33,816 bases of DNA from CAZKXU01 sp964556665 (GTDB taxonomy: Bacteria > Bdellovibrionota_C > UBA2361 > CAZKXU01). The notes below the pieces were generated by a model. That model worked only from the letters and a program-made list of their open reading frames with translations, had not been told where the DNA came from and did not search any database. Location: assembly GCA_964556665.1 (NCBI GenBank), contig CAZKXU010000029.1, positions 1 through 33,816 of the forward strand, given 5' to 3'. The position numbers were made by a program, and so were the translations under genes. Shown here piece after piece: positions 8,152-16,347 of the stretch (position 1 is its first letter; each line of letters begins with the position of its first letter).

Positions 8152-8460
8152 ATGCTCAAGCGCAAAGATGTCTGGATAAGTATCAACAATGTAGGGAAAA
8201 TTAAAATTACACCTCTAAGTGCAGAGCAGCAAAATAACCGTTTTAAACAGAGATTTTTCAGCTCTTTCTGGTTTGGAGCGTTACTACTAATTACCTTAGC
8301 AAGCGTTACACAGTTCGCTGGAAACTTCTCTCAACACAAAAGGTCTGAAGAGAGCAAGATGCTAAACGAGGAGAGAGCTATAGCTGAATTAGTTAAAAAA
8401 TTTGGAACTAGAGCTGTTATCGACAGCGGGGATCTTTTGGGTGCAAATTATGGAGATTGA
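8152..8460 (+). CDS. Small single-pass membrane protein of unknown function
   Basis: 102 residues. I chose ATG 8152 because AGGAA lies 7 bases upstream; a longer frame starting inside the prepilin gene is less likely. The N-terminal 45 or so residues are polar, one hydrophobic segment follows (about FGALLLITLASVTQF), and the C-terminal half is charged and helical. It starts 10 bases after the prepilin gene stops, so the two are probably co-transcribed. I do not recognise a family. Position and topology would suit an inner-membrane accessory factor of a pilus or secretion machine, which is inference from context only. Confidence 0.6.
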   Translation: MLKRKDVWISINNVGKIKITPLSAEQQNNRFKQRFFSSFWFGALLLITLASVTQFAGNFSQHKRSEESKMLNEERAIAELVKKFGTRAVIDSGDLLGANYGD

Positions 8461-8538
8461 GCCGTAGTTTCCGTTGGACAGCCGCTAATCAACTGTGCTC
8501 ACTGAAATCTGGCCGCCCTTACGATTTTACTCAGACTC

Positions 8539-8648
8539 TTGGTGCAAACACCAAATATATACATATCTAATATTTTTAAGGACTTAAAATGCCCTTACTC
8601 TAACCTACTTAGATAAACTAAGTGTATTTTCTGCTGTTGTTAAGCAGA
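8539..8648. other. Three short hairpins after the prepilin gene pair
   Basis: Perfect 6-bp stems occur at 8539-8544/8549-8554 (ttggtg/caccaa), 8607-8612/8618-8623 (acttag/ctaagt) and 8630-8635/8643-8648 (tctgct/agcaga). They lie in the 363-base gap between the small membrane protein gene and the kinase gene. The first could be part of a terminator for the upstream pair, but no U-tract follows. No ORF worth calling lies in this gap. Confidence 0.4.
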
Positions 8649-8721
8649 GAATCAATGCTTAAGAATAATCTAAAATAATGACGATAACATTTATACACTG
8701 AGGGCAGTTACTATTTTTATG

Positions 8722-8805
8722 ACTGGGATTGAGATTGAGAGGGTTCTGCCTATTCAATCGAATTCGCATATACGAACAAGCAGGCAAGATACCCTCCATC
8801 CCAGT
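8722..8805 (+). promoter_or_regulatory. Nested stem-loop in the leader of the kinase gene
   Basis: Four complementary segments are nested in correct order: actggga 8722-8728 with tcccagt 8799-8805, gagggt 8739-8744 with accctc 8791-8796, tgcct 8747-8751 with aggca 8782-8786, and ttcg 8763-8766 with cgaa 8773-8776. Together they make one long interrupted hairpin that ends 18 bases before the kinase ATG, which itself lacks a clear SD. This would suit a structured 5' leader controlling translation. I could not match it to a riboswitch class I know; it lacks the conserved cores of the c-di-GMP types as I remember them. Confidence 0.5.
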
Positions 8806-8823
8806 AATCGTGTTAAGTATTAA

Positions 8824-10806
8824 ATGAGCATCTCTCGAAAACTAATACTAGTCTTTACGCTAATAGCTCTTATTCCACTTGGAGTCTTCATATATTTCTA
8901 CTCGATTACAGCAGAGAAAGAGGCGAGTAAGCAGCTCTATAGCCAGCTAGATCTCCTCGCCCTACTACAGGAAGAGCGTGTTAACGGAATGCTTGAGTCT
9001 AGTAAGAGCTACCTGGCAGCTGTAAAAACTGACCGTAATATAATTGTTAAAAGTACATCAGGAAAAGATCCGGATCTGTCAGCTTATCTATCCACACTCC
9101 GTGAAAAGCTCAGTGACTTACGATCTATCTCAGTTCTATCAAGCAAAGGCATAGTCATCGCCTCTAGCCATCCTGATTTTATAAATAGAGACCTATCTAC
9201 TGAAAAGTTCTTTAGAACCAAGGATGAGCGTTTTGATATCTCCAATAACTACAACTCAGGAGATGATAGGCTAAGTGCATTGCTTATAACCCCTCTTCAC
9301 ACTAACAACATACAAGATGCACTCATAGTGGCCGAAGCTGACCTTACCATTAGATCCTCACTTACAAACTACTCAGGCTTTGGCAATACGGCTGACTCTT
9401 ACCTGATCAAAAAGTCAGATGACGGGAGAATTCTATTAACACAGGTGCCATTCGGTTCCAAAGCAACCTTAAGACGTTTTATCGAGCTTGAGCATGCAGC
9501 AGCTGGTAGTGCCATACGGAATGCTATCTCCGGAGGCGATGCAGCAGTAAGCGATCTTTTTGATCATAATGGGAAAAAGGTAATCTCATCTTTTAAACCA
9601 ATTAGCGGAACAGAGTGGACATTGATCGTAAATGTTCCGGAAGAGGAGGCGCTAGCATCAATTAACATACTCCGTTCAGTGCTTTGGAACATCGTGTTCC
9701 TTTCTGTAACTATCGTTAGCTTGATCGCAATTGTAGTCGCCCGTTCAATCACCAAGCCGATCATATCTTTTGAAAAGGCTGCCCGACAGATCGCTGAGGG
9801 AAATTTGGCAGGCAGAGTAATTTCTGAATCCGCTGATGAAATTGGCCGTCTAGCGGACACATTCAACAAGATGAGTGAAAAACTTGCTGAATCGTATGCC
9901 AAACTAGAAGAACGAGTAGCTGAAAAAACTAAGGAGCTTTCTAAGAAGAATCGACAGTTAGAAAGAGAGGTGGAAAGACGCACTCAGACAGAGGAAAAAC
10001 TTGCAGCGTACGCCTCCGAGGTTTCAGATAAGAACAGGGCCCTTGAAAGTAGTAACGCGGAACTAGATGATTTTGCCTATATTGCATCACATGACCTAAA
10101 AGAGCCGCTGCGAGGAATTCATAATTACTCCGGTGCCTTAATCGAAGACTACGCCGACAAGTTAAACGAGGATGGCAGGGAAAAGCTGACACGCATGATG
10201 GTGCTTACTCAACGGCTAGAGGAGCTAATCAACGCACTTCTATACTACTCACGCGTAGGTAGAGTAGATCTCGCAGTTGAGGAGGTAGGTCTTGCAGATA
10301 TAATCAACGACGTAGTTGAATCTGTTCATGTGTCTCTCAAGGAGAAAAACGTTAGATTAATAATCGCTGATAACCTACCAGTTTTAAAATGCGATCGCGT
10401 GCGTGTCCGGGAGCTATTTCATAACCTTATTACTAACGCCTTAAAATATAATGATAAGCCTGAGCCAACAGTAGAGATTGGAATGCGCCTTGTACAGAGA
10501 ACAAAATTGCCGGCAAACGGCATAGACACTCCTATTTATGTCTTCTTCGTACGTGATAACGGAATCGGCATAAAAGAGAAACATTTCGATTCTATTTTCA
10601 AGATTTTTAAGCGCCTGCATGGACGTGACAAGTTCGGCGGTGGTACCGGCGCTGGGCTTACAATCGTTAAGAAGATAGTTGAAAAACATGGCGGTCGGGT
10701 ATGGGTTGAATCAACCTATGGGACCGGAACTACATTTTTCTTTACTTTGGAGAAGTTTGAGCATGAACACACTGATGGAACAGTCGCTCTTGATTGTCGA
10801 GGATAG
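8824..10806 (+). CDS. Membrane sensor histidine kinase (Cache-like, HAMP)
   Basis: 660 residues. A transmembrane helix (about 6-28), a periplasmic region of about 255 residues resembling a Cache-type sensor, and a second membrane helix (286-306) precede a HAMP domain (about 307-360). A coiled coil (360-412) leads to the phospho-acceptor helix with H423 in IASHDLKEPLRG. The ATPase domain shows N box (LFHNLITNALKYN), G1 (DNGIGI), a FKIFKRLHG lid segment and G2 (GGGTGAGLTIV). The H-box type resembles phytochrome-family kinases, which are known to pair with Rcp1-like receivers; exactly such a receiver gene overlaps its 3' end by 44 bases. The periplasmic domain suggests recognition of a small extracellular ligand, unidentified here. 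Confidence 0.92.
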   Translation: MSISRKLILVFTLIALIPLGVFIYFYSITAEKEASKQLYSQLDLLALLQEERVNGMLESSKSYLAAVKTDRNIIVKSTSGKDPDLSAYLSTLREKLSDLRSISVLSSKGIVIASSHPDFINRDLSTEKFFRTKDERFDISNNYNSGDDRLSALLITPLHTNNIQDALIVAEADLTIRSSLTNYSGFGNTADSYLIKKSDDGRILLTQVPFGSKATLRRFIELEHAAAGSAIRNAISGGDAAVSDLFDHNGKKVISSFKPISGTEWTLIVNVPEEEALASINILRSVLWNIVFLSVTIVSLIAIVVARSITKPIISFEKAARQIAEGNLAGRVISESADEIGRLADTFNKMSEKLAESYAKLEERVAEKTKELSKKNRQLEREVERRTQTEEKLAAYASEVSDKNRALESSNAELDDFAYIASHDLKEPLRGIHNYSGALIEDYADKLNEDGREKLTRMMVLTQRLEELINALLYYSRVGRVDLAVEEVGLADIINDVVESVHVSLKEKNVRLIIADNLPVLKCDRVRVRELFHNLITNALKYNDKPEPTVEIGMRLVQRTKLPANGIDTPIYVFFVRDNGIGIKEKHFDSIFKIFKRLHGRDKFGGGTGAGLTIVKKIVEKHGGRVWVESTYGTGTTFFFTLEKFEHEHTDGTVALDCRG

Positions 10807-11221
10807 TCCTGAAGATTTTGAAATGACAAAGCGCGCCTTAAAAAAAGCAGGCTTAGCTAATCCAATATTTCACTGTGAGGATGGAGATAGCGCCTTAGAT
10901 TTCCTATTTCGTAGAAATGAATATACCGATCCTAAGATATCCCCGCGACCAGGCATGATCCTCCTCGACTTAAATCTTCCTGGAACAAATGGCAAGGAGG
11001 TGCTTGCCGAAATTAAGCAGTCGCCCGAACTAAAAAGCATTCCGGTTATTGTGCTTACAACCTCGACTGACGAACGTGATATCCAGCAGTGCTATATGAA
11101 TGGAGCAAACAGTTACATTGCAAAGCCCGTAGACTTTGGTGGTCTTACTAGTGCAATAGAGCGGCTGCGCGACTACTGGTTTCATATAGTAGTACTGCCA
11201 GGTGACGGAGGACGCAGATGA
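10763..11221 (+). CDS. Rcp1-like single-domain response regulator
   Basis: 152 residues, a receiver with little else. It begins LLIVEDSPEDFEMTKRAL, has the phospho-acceptor Asp in LLDLNLPG, the Thr pair in LTTSTDE, and the conserved Lys in IAKPVDF. The E-D-S-x-x-D pattern and the FLFRR segment are typical of the Rcp1 group that partners phytochrome-type kinases. The ATG at 10763 is preceded by GGAGAAG at good spacing, so the gene overlaps the kinase gene by 44 bases in another frame. Its stop codon shares ATGA with the start of the next gene. With no output domain it probably shuttles phosphate to or from the neighbouring kinases or contacts a target protein. Confidence 0.9.
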   Translation: MNTLMEQSLLIVEDSPEDFEMTKRALKKAGLANPIFHCEDGDSALDFLFRRNEYTDPKISPRPGMILLDLNLPGTNGKEVLAEIKQSPELKSIPVIVLTTSTDERDIQQCYMNGANSYIAKPVDFGGLTSAIERLRDYWFHIVVLPGDGGRR

Positions 11222-12324
11222 ACGCCAAGGAGTATAAAATATTAATTGTCGATGATAGCTCTGATGATCGGGAGTATTATCGACGTTTATTAAAAAAAGG
11301 GGATGCCTCTAAATACAGCTTTATAGAAACGGATTCCGGAGAGGAAGGCCTCGAACTATTTATCAAAGAGGCTCCGGACTGCATAATCCTTGACTATAAT
11401 CTGCCAGACTTAGATGGTATCGAGTTTTTAAGCCGACTACAGGGGGACAAAGCTCTTGGTCTTCCGATCGTAATGCTCACAGGAGAAGGGAATGAAACAG
11501 TAGCTGTAGAGGCTATGAAATCTGGAGTGCAGGACTATCTTATTAAAGGCTCTATTAATGCCGAGATCCTGCAACTAGCCATTCAAAATGCGATGGAGAA
11601 GGTTAGCCTACGTAAGCAGCTTGATGCACAGAGATTAGAATTGGAACGAAGCAACCGTGAGTTAGATCAGTATGCACGAATAGTTGCACATGATCTGCGG
11701 ACACCTCTTTTTGCAATCATCGGCTTTCTTGAACTATTTACCAGCATAGCCGATCATAAACTTGATGCAGAGGAGCGTGAGATTGTTTCCTCACTACAAA
11801 GCTGTGCCACAACAATGCAAACTCTGCTTAAAGATGTGCTTGATTACTCCCGTTTAAACGGCATCAAACCGGAGTTCCAGCAGCTTGACCTGAATGAGAC
11901 ACTTAAACAGGTCGTAAAAAATCTTGATGCCTCGATACAAGGAACAAATGCCACGGTTAATATACCAGAGATGCCGGTACTGCAGGGCAATCCGACTAAT
12001 TTATTACAGCTATTTCAAAATCTAATCGGCAACGGCATTAAGTTTTGCCGCGGCCGTGCACCAGTAATCAATGTTGGAGTACGCCTAGAAGATGGATATT
12101 ATCAATTTTATATACAAGACAACGGCATCGGTATGCCCGAGGACGGGATCCAAAAAATCTTTGGTGCATTTGAACGTCTGCACAGTAATCAGGAGTTTGC
12201 CGGTACCGGCTTAGGATTATCTATCTGTAAAAAGATCGTTGAGCTACACGGCGGAGAGATCTGGGTCGAGTCACAGCTTGATGTTGGATCGACTTTCCAC
12301 TTTACTATTCCAGTAAGGGAATAA
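11218..12324 (+). CDS. REC-histidine kinase (N-terminal receiver hybrid)
   Basis: 368 residues, soluble. The receiver comes first (about 5-125: D12-D13, phospho-acceptor D59 in ILDYNLPDLDG, Thr in MLTGEG, Lys in LIKGS). A short coiled coil follows (130-150), then the phospho-acceptor helix with H158 in IVAHDLRTPL, and an HATPase domain with N box (LFQNLIGNGIKF), G1 (DNGIGMP), a FGAFERLHS lid and G2 (GTGLGLSI). The start overlaps the previous stop as ATGA, with GGAGG 7 bases upstream. This layout allows phosphate arriving at the receiver, for example from the kinase at 8824, to control the second kinase activity. The next receiver candidates are the CheY-like protein at 12366 and the receiver of the ATPase at 13114 (inference). 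Confidence 0.92.
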   Translation: MNAKEYKILIVDDSSDDREYYRRLLKKGDASKYSFIETDSGEEGLELFIKEAPDCIILDYNLPDLDGIEFLSRLQGDKALGLPIVMLTGEGNETVAVEAMKSGVQDYLIKGSINAEILQLAIQNAMEKVSLRKQLDAQRLELERSNRELDQYARIVAHDLRTPLFAIIGFLELFTSIADHKLDAEEREIVSSLQSCATTMQTLLKDVLDYSRLNGIKPEFQQLDLNETLKQVVKNLDASIQGTNATVNIPEMPVLQGNPTNLLQLFQNLIGNGIKFCRGRAPVINVGVRLEDGYYQFYIQDNGIGMPEDGIQKIFGAFERLHSNQEFAGTGLGLSICKKIVELHGGEIWVESQLDVGSTFHFTIPVRE

Positions 12325-12365
12325 GTACAAGTCTTATAGTGTTAAATATTACTGAAGTTGAGTGT

Positions 12366-12776
12366 TTACTCAGGAGAATCTGTAGGTATGAGCTTTAGCT
12401 CTTTAAGTTTAGAAATAAGCTCGTCACGCACAATTGGTTTTCGCATGTATGCTTCACAACCAGCTCGAAATGCTCTCAAAACGGCCTCCTTATCATCTCT
12501 ACCTGTATACATAATTATGCGTACACGTTTATCCTCGTCTATATCATTCTGATCCTCTAACTTTCGAATTGCCTCAATTGTCTCATGACCATTCATATTG
12601 GGCATCATCACATCTAACGTAATTAATATGTACGGATCCCCTTTATTCAGAGCTTGGGTGTAACGCTCAATCGCCTCCTTTCCATCAGGCGCAATGTCGC
12701 AGCTTCCATGCTTACCCAAAATATCCCCTAAAATTAGGAGGGAAGTTCGATCGTCATCTACTATCAATGATCTCAT
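12366..12776 (-). CDS. CheY-like single-domain response regulator
   Basis: 136 residues from ATG 12776; a TTG two codons further out is a less likely start. It is a stand-alone receiver: DDD near the N-terminus, phospho-acceptor Asp in ITLDVMMPNMNG, Thr in IMYTGRDD, and Lys in YMRKPI. It is convergent with the REC-kinase gene, with 41 bases between stops and no obvious terminator. Its upstream region carries a 9-bp inverted repeat (12804-12812/12836-12844). The lack of any output domain suggests a CheY-like role, binding a motor or switch component. Confidence 0.88.
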   Translation of the reverse strand: MRSLIVDDDRTSLLILGDILGKHGSCDIAPDGKEAIERYTQALNKGDPYILITLDVMMPNMNGHETIEAIRKLEDQNDIDEDKRVRIIMYTGRDDKEAVLRAFRAGCEAYMRKPIVRDELISKLKELKLIPTDSPE

Positions 12777-12803
12777 AAGCAATACAATGCATTTATAATT
12801 TGG

Positions 12804-12844
12804 ACTTTAGTATGTTATAGCTTAAATCATACCTCTACTAAAGT
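12804..12844. promoter_or_regulatory. Inverted repeat ACTTTAGTA upstream of CheY-like gene
   Basis: actttagta (12804-12812) and tactaaagt (12836-12844) form 9-bp arms 23 bases apart, 28 to 68 bases upstream of the minus-strand ATG at 12776. A tighter palindrome with the same half site lies before the DUF4143 ATPase gene (21403-21419). It could be an operator; its regulator is unknown. The rest of 12845-13020 has only a 5-bp stem (12913-12917/12923-12927). Confidence 0.35.
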
Positions 12845-13020
12845 ATGTCGACAATTTTTAGCAAAGACAAAACAGTAAAAGTGAGCTTTTTCATTTTATA
12901 ACACCATCTCACAGGCCTAGATGGCCTTAAGAACTTTACGAAATTTACCGATCTTTATTACAGCAGCCATGATAGTAACTATTTAGGCTATCCCCTTAAT
13001 AGGGCTAGGATTTTGTCTCA

Positions 13021-13058
13021 TAAAGTTAGAATTTACTCTAACTTTAGGCCGCCTAAAG
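13021..13058 (+). promoter_or_regulatory. Two overlapping hairpins before the PilB-like gene
   Basis: taaagttaga (13021-13030) pairs perfectly with tctaacttta (13037-13046). ctttagg (13042-13048) pairs perfectly with cctaaag (13052-13058). The segment 13042-13046 belongs to both, so the two stems exclude each other. This is the geometry of attenuators and other RNA switches, 56 bases before the ATG of the ATPase gene. No U-tract terminator is seen, so a translational or stability effect is likelier if it works at all. Confidence 0.4.
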
Positions 13059-13113
13059 GTTATCTGAGTATGAATGTTTCCGATAGTTATATTTTATTTT
13101 TCCGTAGTAGCAG

Positions 13114-15327
13114 ATGAAGGACTCCTGGAAACCATTAGCAAAATTACTGGTTGATCTAGGTCAGCTTAAGACACTACCTGACGTGGAGGCCTATAGCGAC
13201 TCCCCTGATGGATTTATTCTATCACTTGAACTGAAAGGATATCTAAAAGAAAAAGCCGCCCTGCTGGCTCTGGCTTCGAAGCTCAACCTTGAACTGTACG
13301 ATCTAAGCGATCCGCTGATAAGAGCTAGCTTAATGAAAAACGAGTTCATTAATAAGGCCGGGCCAAAACTCTGCTGGAAATATATGGCCATCCCAATTGC
13401 AAAGAAAGCTGATGCTGTGGAGGTAGCTGTTTCAAACCCGCTTGATATTGATGCACAGAGGGCATTTGAATTCGCATTATCACAGAAGGTGGTATTAGCA
13501 TTAGCCGAAGAAGGAGCCATCAAGTGCCTAATCAGGGAAAGCTTTCCTGATTCGACTCAGGAAGGCGAGATCCCGACTCCACAAACAGGCCGAAAAGTGC
13601 TTGGCATCGGAGCTAAGGATTATAATGTACAAGGCAAAGGTGCAGCTGCGGCCCCGGTAGCAATGTTAATAGACAAGATTCTAAGTGCCTCCGTTGCCAG
13701 CAATGCCAGTGACATTCATTTTGAACCTATGCAGTACTCCATGGATGTACGCTTCCGTATAGATGGCAAAATGCAGCTCCACACAGAGCTGCCTCAAGCC
13801 CTGCAATCTTATGTCTCTTCACGTCTCAAGATATTAGCCGGCATGGATATCAGTGAAAGAAGAAAATCACAGGATGGACGGTTTAGAATCGAGGTTTCAG
13901 GAGAAAAAGTAGATGTACGCGCATCATTAGTACCTACTGCATTCGGCGAAAAGGTGGTTCTGCGGCTTCTTAGAATGGTAGCCGATGAATTAACTTTCGC
14001 GGACCTAGGCTTTTCAAAAGAGCTTCAAAAACTCCTCACTAAAGCTCTGGAACTGCAGGGACGGATGCTCTTGGTAACCGGCCCGACCGGGTCCGGCAAA
14101 ACTACGACTCTCTATACTGCTCTGCGCCAATTAAAAGATGGCACCTCAAATATCGTAACCGTCGAGGATCCGATCGAGTACCGCATTCACGGCATAAATC
14201 AGATCCAGATAAATGAGGCAAAGAATGTTACCTTTCCTACAAGCTTACGCTCTATCCTGCGTCAGGATCCAGATGTGATTATGATCGGTGAGATCCGAGA
14301 CACAGAAACGGCACTTATAGGTGTGCAGGCGGCTCAAACCGGACACAAAGTGCTCTCAACACTACATACTAACGACGCTCCATCTGCGATTACAAGACTT
14401 ATCAATCTCGGAATCAGTCCATACCTCCTTTCTACAAGCTTGATAGGTATCTTGGCACAGAGGTTGGTTCGTAAAATTTGCAGCAACTGCTGTAAAGCAG
14501 TGGCCCCTGAATCAATCGATGCTGAGGAAAAAGAGGAATTAGAGAGCTTCGGAATTAATCTTACATTGCTAAAGCACGGTGAGGGCTGCGAAAAATGCTC
14601 TCAATCAGGCTTTCAGGGTCGGATTGGAATCTATAGCTATATTGACGTCAATGATACGGTCGCGGATTTAATAAGCCGCGGAGCCAGCAATAATAAAATT
14701 ACGGAGGAGGCTCAAAAGCATGGATACCTCTCTCTTGCCATGGCCGCTCTACAGAGGGTCAATGATGGTATTACGACCTATGAAGAGGCATTACCTTATC
14801 TACGTGAGGAGTCAAAGCTAGGCAAAGATACTACTGTACTAATTTCAGAGTCTGAAATTAGAGAACTCAGCAATATAGTTGAAAAGGGAGAGCCTAGTCC
14901 AGCTGTTAGCAAGAAGCAGCCAAGCTCTGAAAGCGAGCTCGACAAAGATGGCAAGATTAGGAAACAACGTGTCCTGCTGGTTGAGGACGATAAACATCTA
15001 GCGTTAATCTGGTCGACCGTTCTAAAGCGTGCCATGTATGATCTACAGCACGCTGTAAATGGGCGCGACGCACTAGACAAGGTCTTCGATTTTGCACCTG
15101 AGATCATAGTTTGCGATCTACAGATGCCGGTAATGGGAGGCAGAGAGTTTGTCTTAAACCTTAGGAATAATAAACGCACTAAGGATATTCCCGTAATAAT
15201 ATTAACCTCCTCCGATACAGCAGATAATGAAGTTGATATGCTTGGGCTTGGTGTTGTTGATTTTATAAGTAAGGATAGCGCGGCTGAGGTAGTGGTGGCA
15301 CGGGTACGACGAGTCCTAAATGGATAG
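13114..15327 (+). CDS. PilB/GspE-type ATPase with C-terminal receiver domain
   Basis: 737 residues. An MshEN-like N-terminal domain (about 1-150) is followed by the secretion ATPase core: Walker A GPTGSGKT at 323-330, the Asp box around 349-356, Walker B DVIMIGEIRD at 387-396, and the His box TGHKVLSTLHTND (409-421). A zinc tetracysteine follows (C456, C459, C492, C495). These are the normal parts of motors that drive type IV pilus extension or type II secretion. After a charged linker (565-618) comes a complete receiver domain with E624-D625-D626, phospho-acceptor D668 (VCDLQMPVMGG), T698 and K720. PilB and GspE proteins normally end near residue 565, so the receiver is an added module and would let phosphorylation set motor activity. 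Neighbours are kinases, CheY-like proteins and a prepilin gene; no PilC or secretin gene is visible. Confidence 0.93.
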   Translation: MKDSWKPLAKLLVDLGQLKTLPDVEAYSDSPDGFILSLELKGYLKEKAALLALASKLNLELYDLSDPLIRASLMKNEFINKAGPKLCWKYMAIPIAKKADAVEVAVSNPLDIDAQRAFEFALSQKVVLALAEEGAIKCLIRESFPDSTQEGEIPTPQTGRKVLGIGAKDYNVQGKGAAAAPVAMLIDKILSASVASNASDIHFEPMQYSMDVRFRIDGKMQLHTELPQALQSYVSSRLKILAGMDISERRKSQDGRFRIEVSGEKVDVRASLVPTAFGEKVVLRLLRMVADELTFADLGFSKELQKLLTKALELQGRMLLVTGPTGSGKTTTLYTALRQLKDGTSNIVTVEDPIEYRIHGINQIQINEAKNVTFPTSLRSILRQDPDVIMIGEIRDTETALIGVQAAQTGHKVLSTLHTNDAPSAITRLINLGISPYLLSTSLIGILAQRLVRKICSNCCKAVAPESIDAEEKEELESFGINLTLLKHGEGCEKCSQSGFQGRIGIYSYIDVNDTVADLISRGASNNKITEEAQKHGYLSLAMAALQRVNDGITTYEEALPYLREESKLGKDTTVLISESEIRELSNIVEKGEPSPAVSKKQPSSESELDKDGKIRKQRVLLVEDDKHLALIWSTVLKRAMYDLQHAVNGRDALDKVFDFAPEIIVCDLQMPVMGGREFVLNLRNNKRTKDIPVIILTSSDTADNEVDMLGLGVVDFISKDSAAEVVVARVRRVLNG

Positions 15328-15391
15328 AGTCTTCCTTCTTAACTCATTATATCCAATACTAGATTAGCACATAGATTAATTCAGACAGAAG

Positions 15392-16279
15392 ATGGATAAC
15401 TCAAAAGGACACGCCATACTAGACGCTCAAACCGTTGAGGAGTGCATAATTGAGCAGAGTTGGGATCGTTATACACCGACTGATCATGAAACCTGGGGAA
15501 AGTTATTTACCCGGCAATTAAATCTGCTTAAGGATCAGGTATGCGATCAGTATATTGAAGGATTAAGCTGCCTGAATATCTCTGCTAAGCAGATCCCAAA
15601 TTTTGAAGAGATGAATAAGCACCTAAGCGCGGCTACAGGCTGGAGCGTGGTTGCAGTGCCAGGCCTAATAGCATCACGTCCGTTTTTTACAATGCTCGCT
15701 AATAAACAGTTTCCAGCCGGTAATTTTATTCGTAAACCGGAGGAGTTAGATTACCTGGAGGAACCGGATATTTTTCATGATGTTTTCGGGCATGTTCCAC
15801 TGCTGGCCAACCTGGATTATTCAAACTATATGCAGGAGTATGGGCGCGGCGGGCTTCAGGCGCTAGATCATAAAGGTACGAAGTTTCTGGCGCGCTTAAA
15901 TTGGTACACGATCGAATTCGGGCTAATCAATACAAAGAAAGGTATTAAAATATATGGTGCTGGAATAATATCCTCCTATGGCGAGTCAAAGTATGTAATA
16001 GAGGATCCTTCTTCTAATTTTATAAAGTTTAACCTGGAACGGGTTTTACGGAGCGGGTACTATATTGATGATTTTCAATCTACATATTTCGTTATTGATA
16101 GCTTTGAATCCCTCTATAAGGAGTGCATTGAACGTAAATTTATCCCGCTCTATGAGCAGTATCGAAAACTACCAACCCTTACCCCGTTTGAGATAGTACC
16201 GGATATGGATAAGGTCTTAAGAAAAGGGACGGGGGTGTATTGGGCTGGATTTGCGGCGACTAAGAAGAAGCTTAAGTAG
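15392..16279 (+). CDS. phhA: Phenylalanine 4-hydroxylase
   Basis: 295 residues. A member of the pterin-dependent aromatic amino acid hydroxylases, which convert phenylalanine to tyrosine with tetrahydrobiopterin (or a related pterin), Fe(II) and O2. The motif PDIFHDVFGHVPLL gives iron ligands H129 and H134, and the third ligand is E175 in WYTIEFGL. Other family segments are FPAGNFIRKPEELDYLEEPD and YGAGIISSYGE. The length matches bacterial single-domain enzymes, without the N-terminal regulatory domain of animal ones. Tyr versus Trp hydroxylation cannot be excluded from sequence, but bacterial members are nearly always phenylalanine-specific. No pterin-4a-carbinolamine dehydratase gene lies nearby. 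It stands alone, 64 bases after the ATPase gene. Confidence 0.92.
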   Translation: MDNSKGHAILDAQTVEECIIEQSWDRYTPTDHETWGKLFTRQLNLLKDQVCDQYIEGLSCLNISAKQIPNFEEMNKHLSAATGWSVVAVPGLIASRPFFTMLANKQFPAGNFIRKPEELDYLEEPDIFHDVFGHVPLLANLDYSNYMQEYGRGGLQALDHKGTKFLARLNWYTIEFGLINTKKGIKIYGAGIISSYGESKYVIEDPSSNFIKFNLERVLRSGYYIDDFQSTYFVIDSFESLYKECIERKFIPLYEQYRKLPTLTPFEIVPDMDKVLRKGTGVYWAGFAATKKKLK

Positions 16280-16347
16280 GCTTGGTCGAGGAGCGGATTT
16301 TTTGTAAATACATTTTACCACCTAGTCGTTCTTGCAGTCGATATAAA

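Noticed and set aside
8722..8805. Known c-di-GMP riboswitch
   Set aside because: The conserved loop sequences and tetraloop-receptor elements I would expect are not there; it is kept as an unassigned structure.
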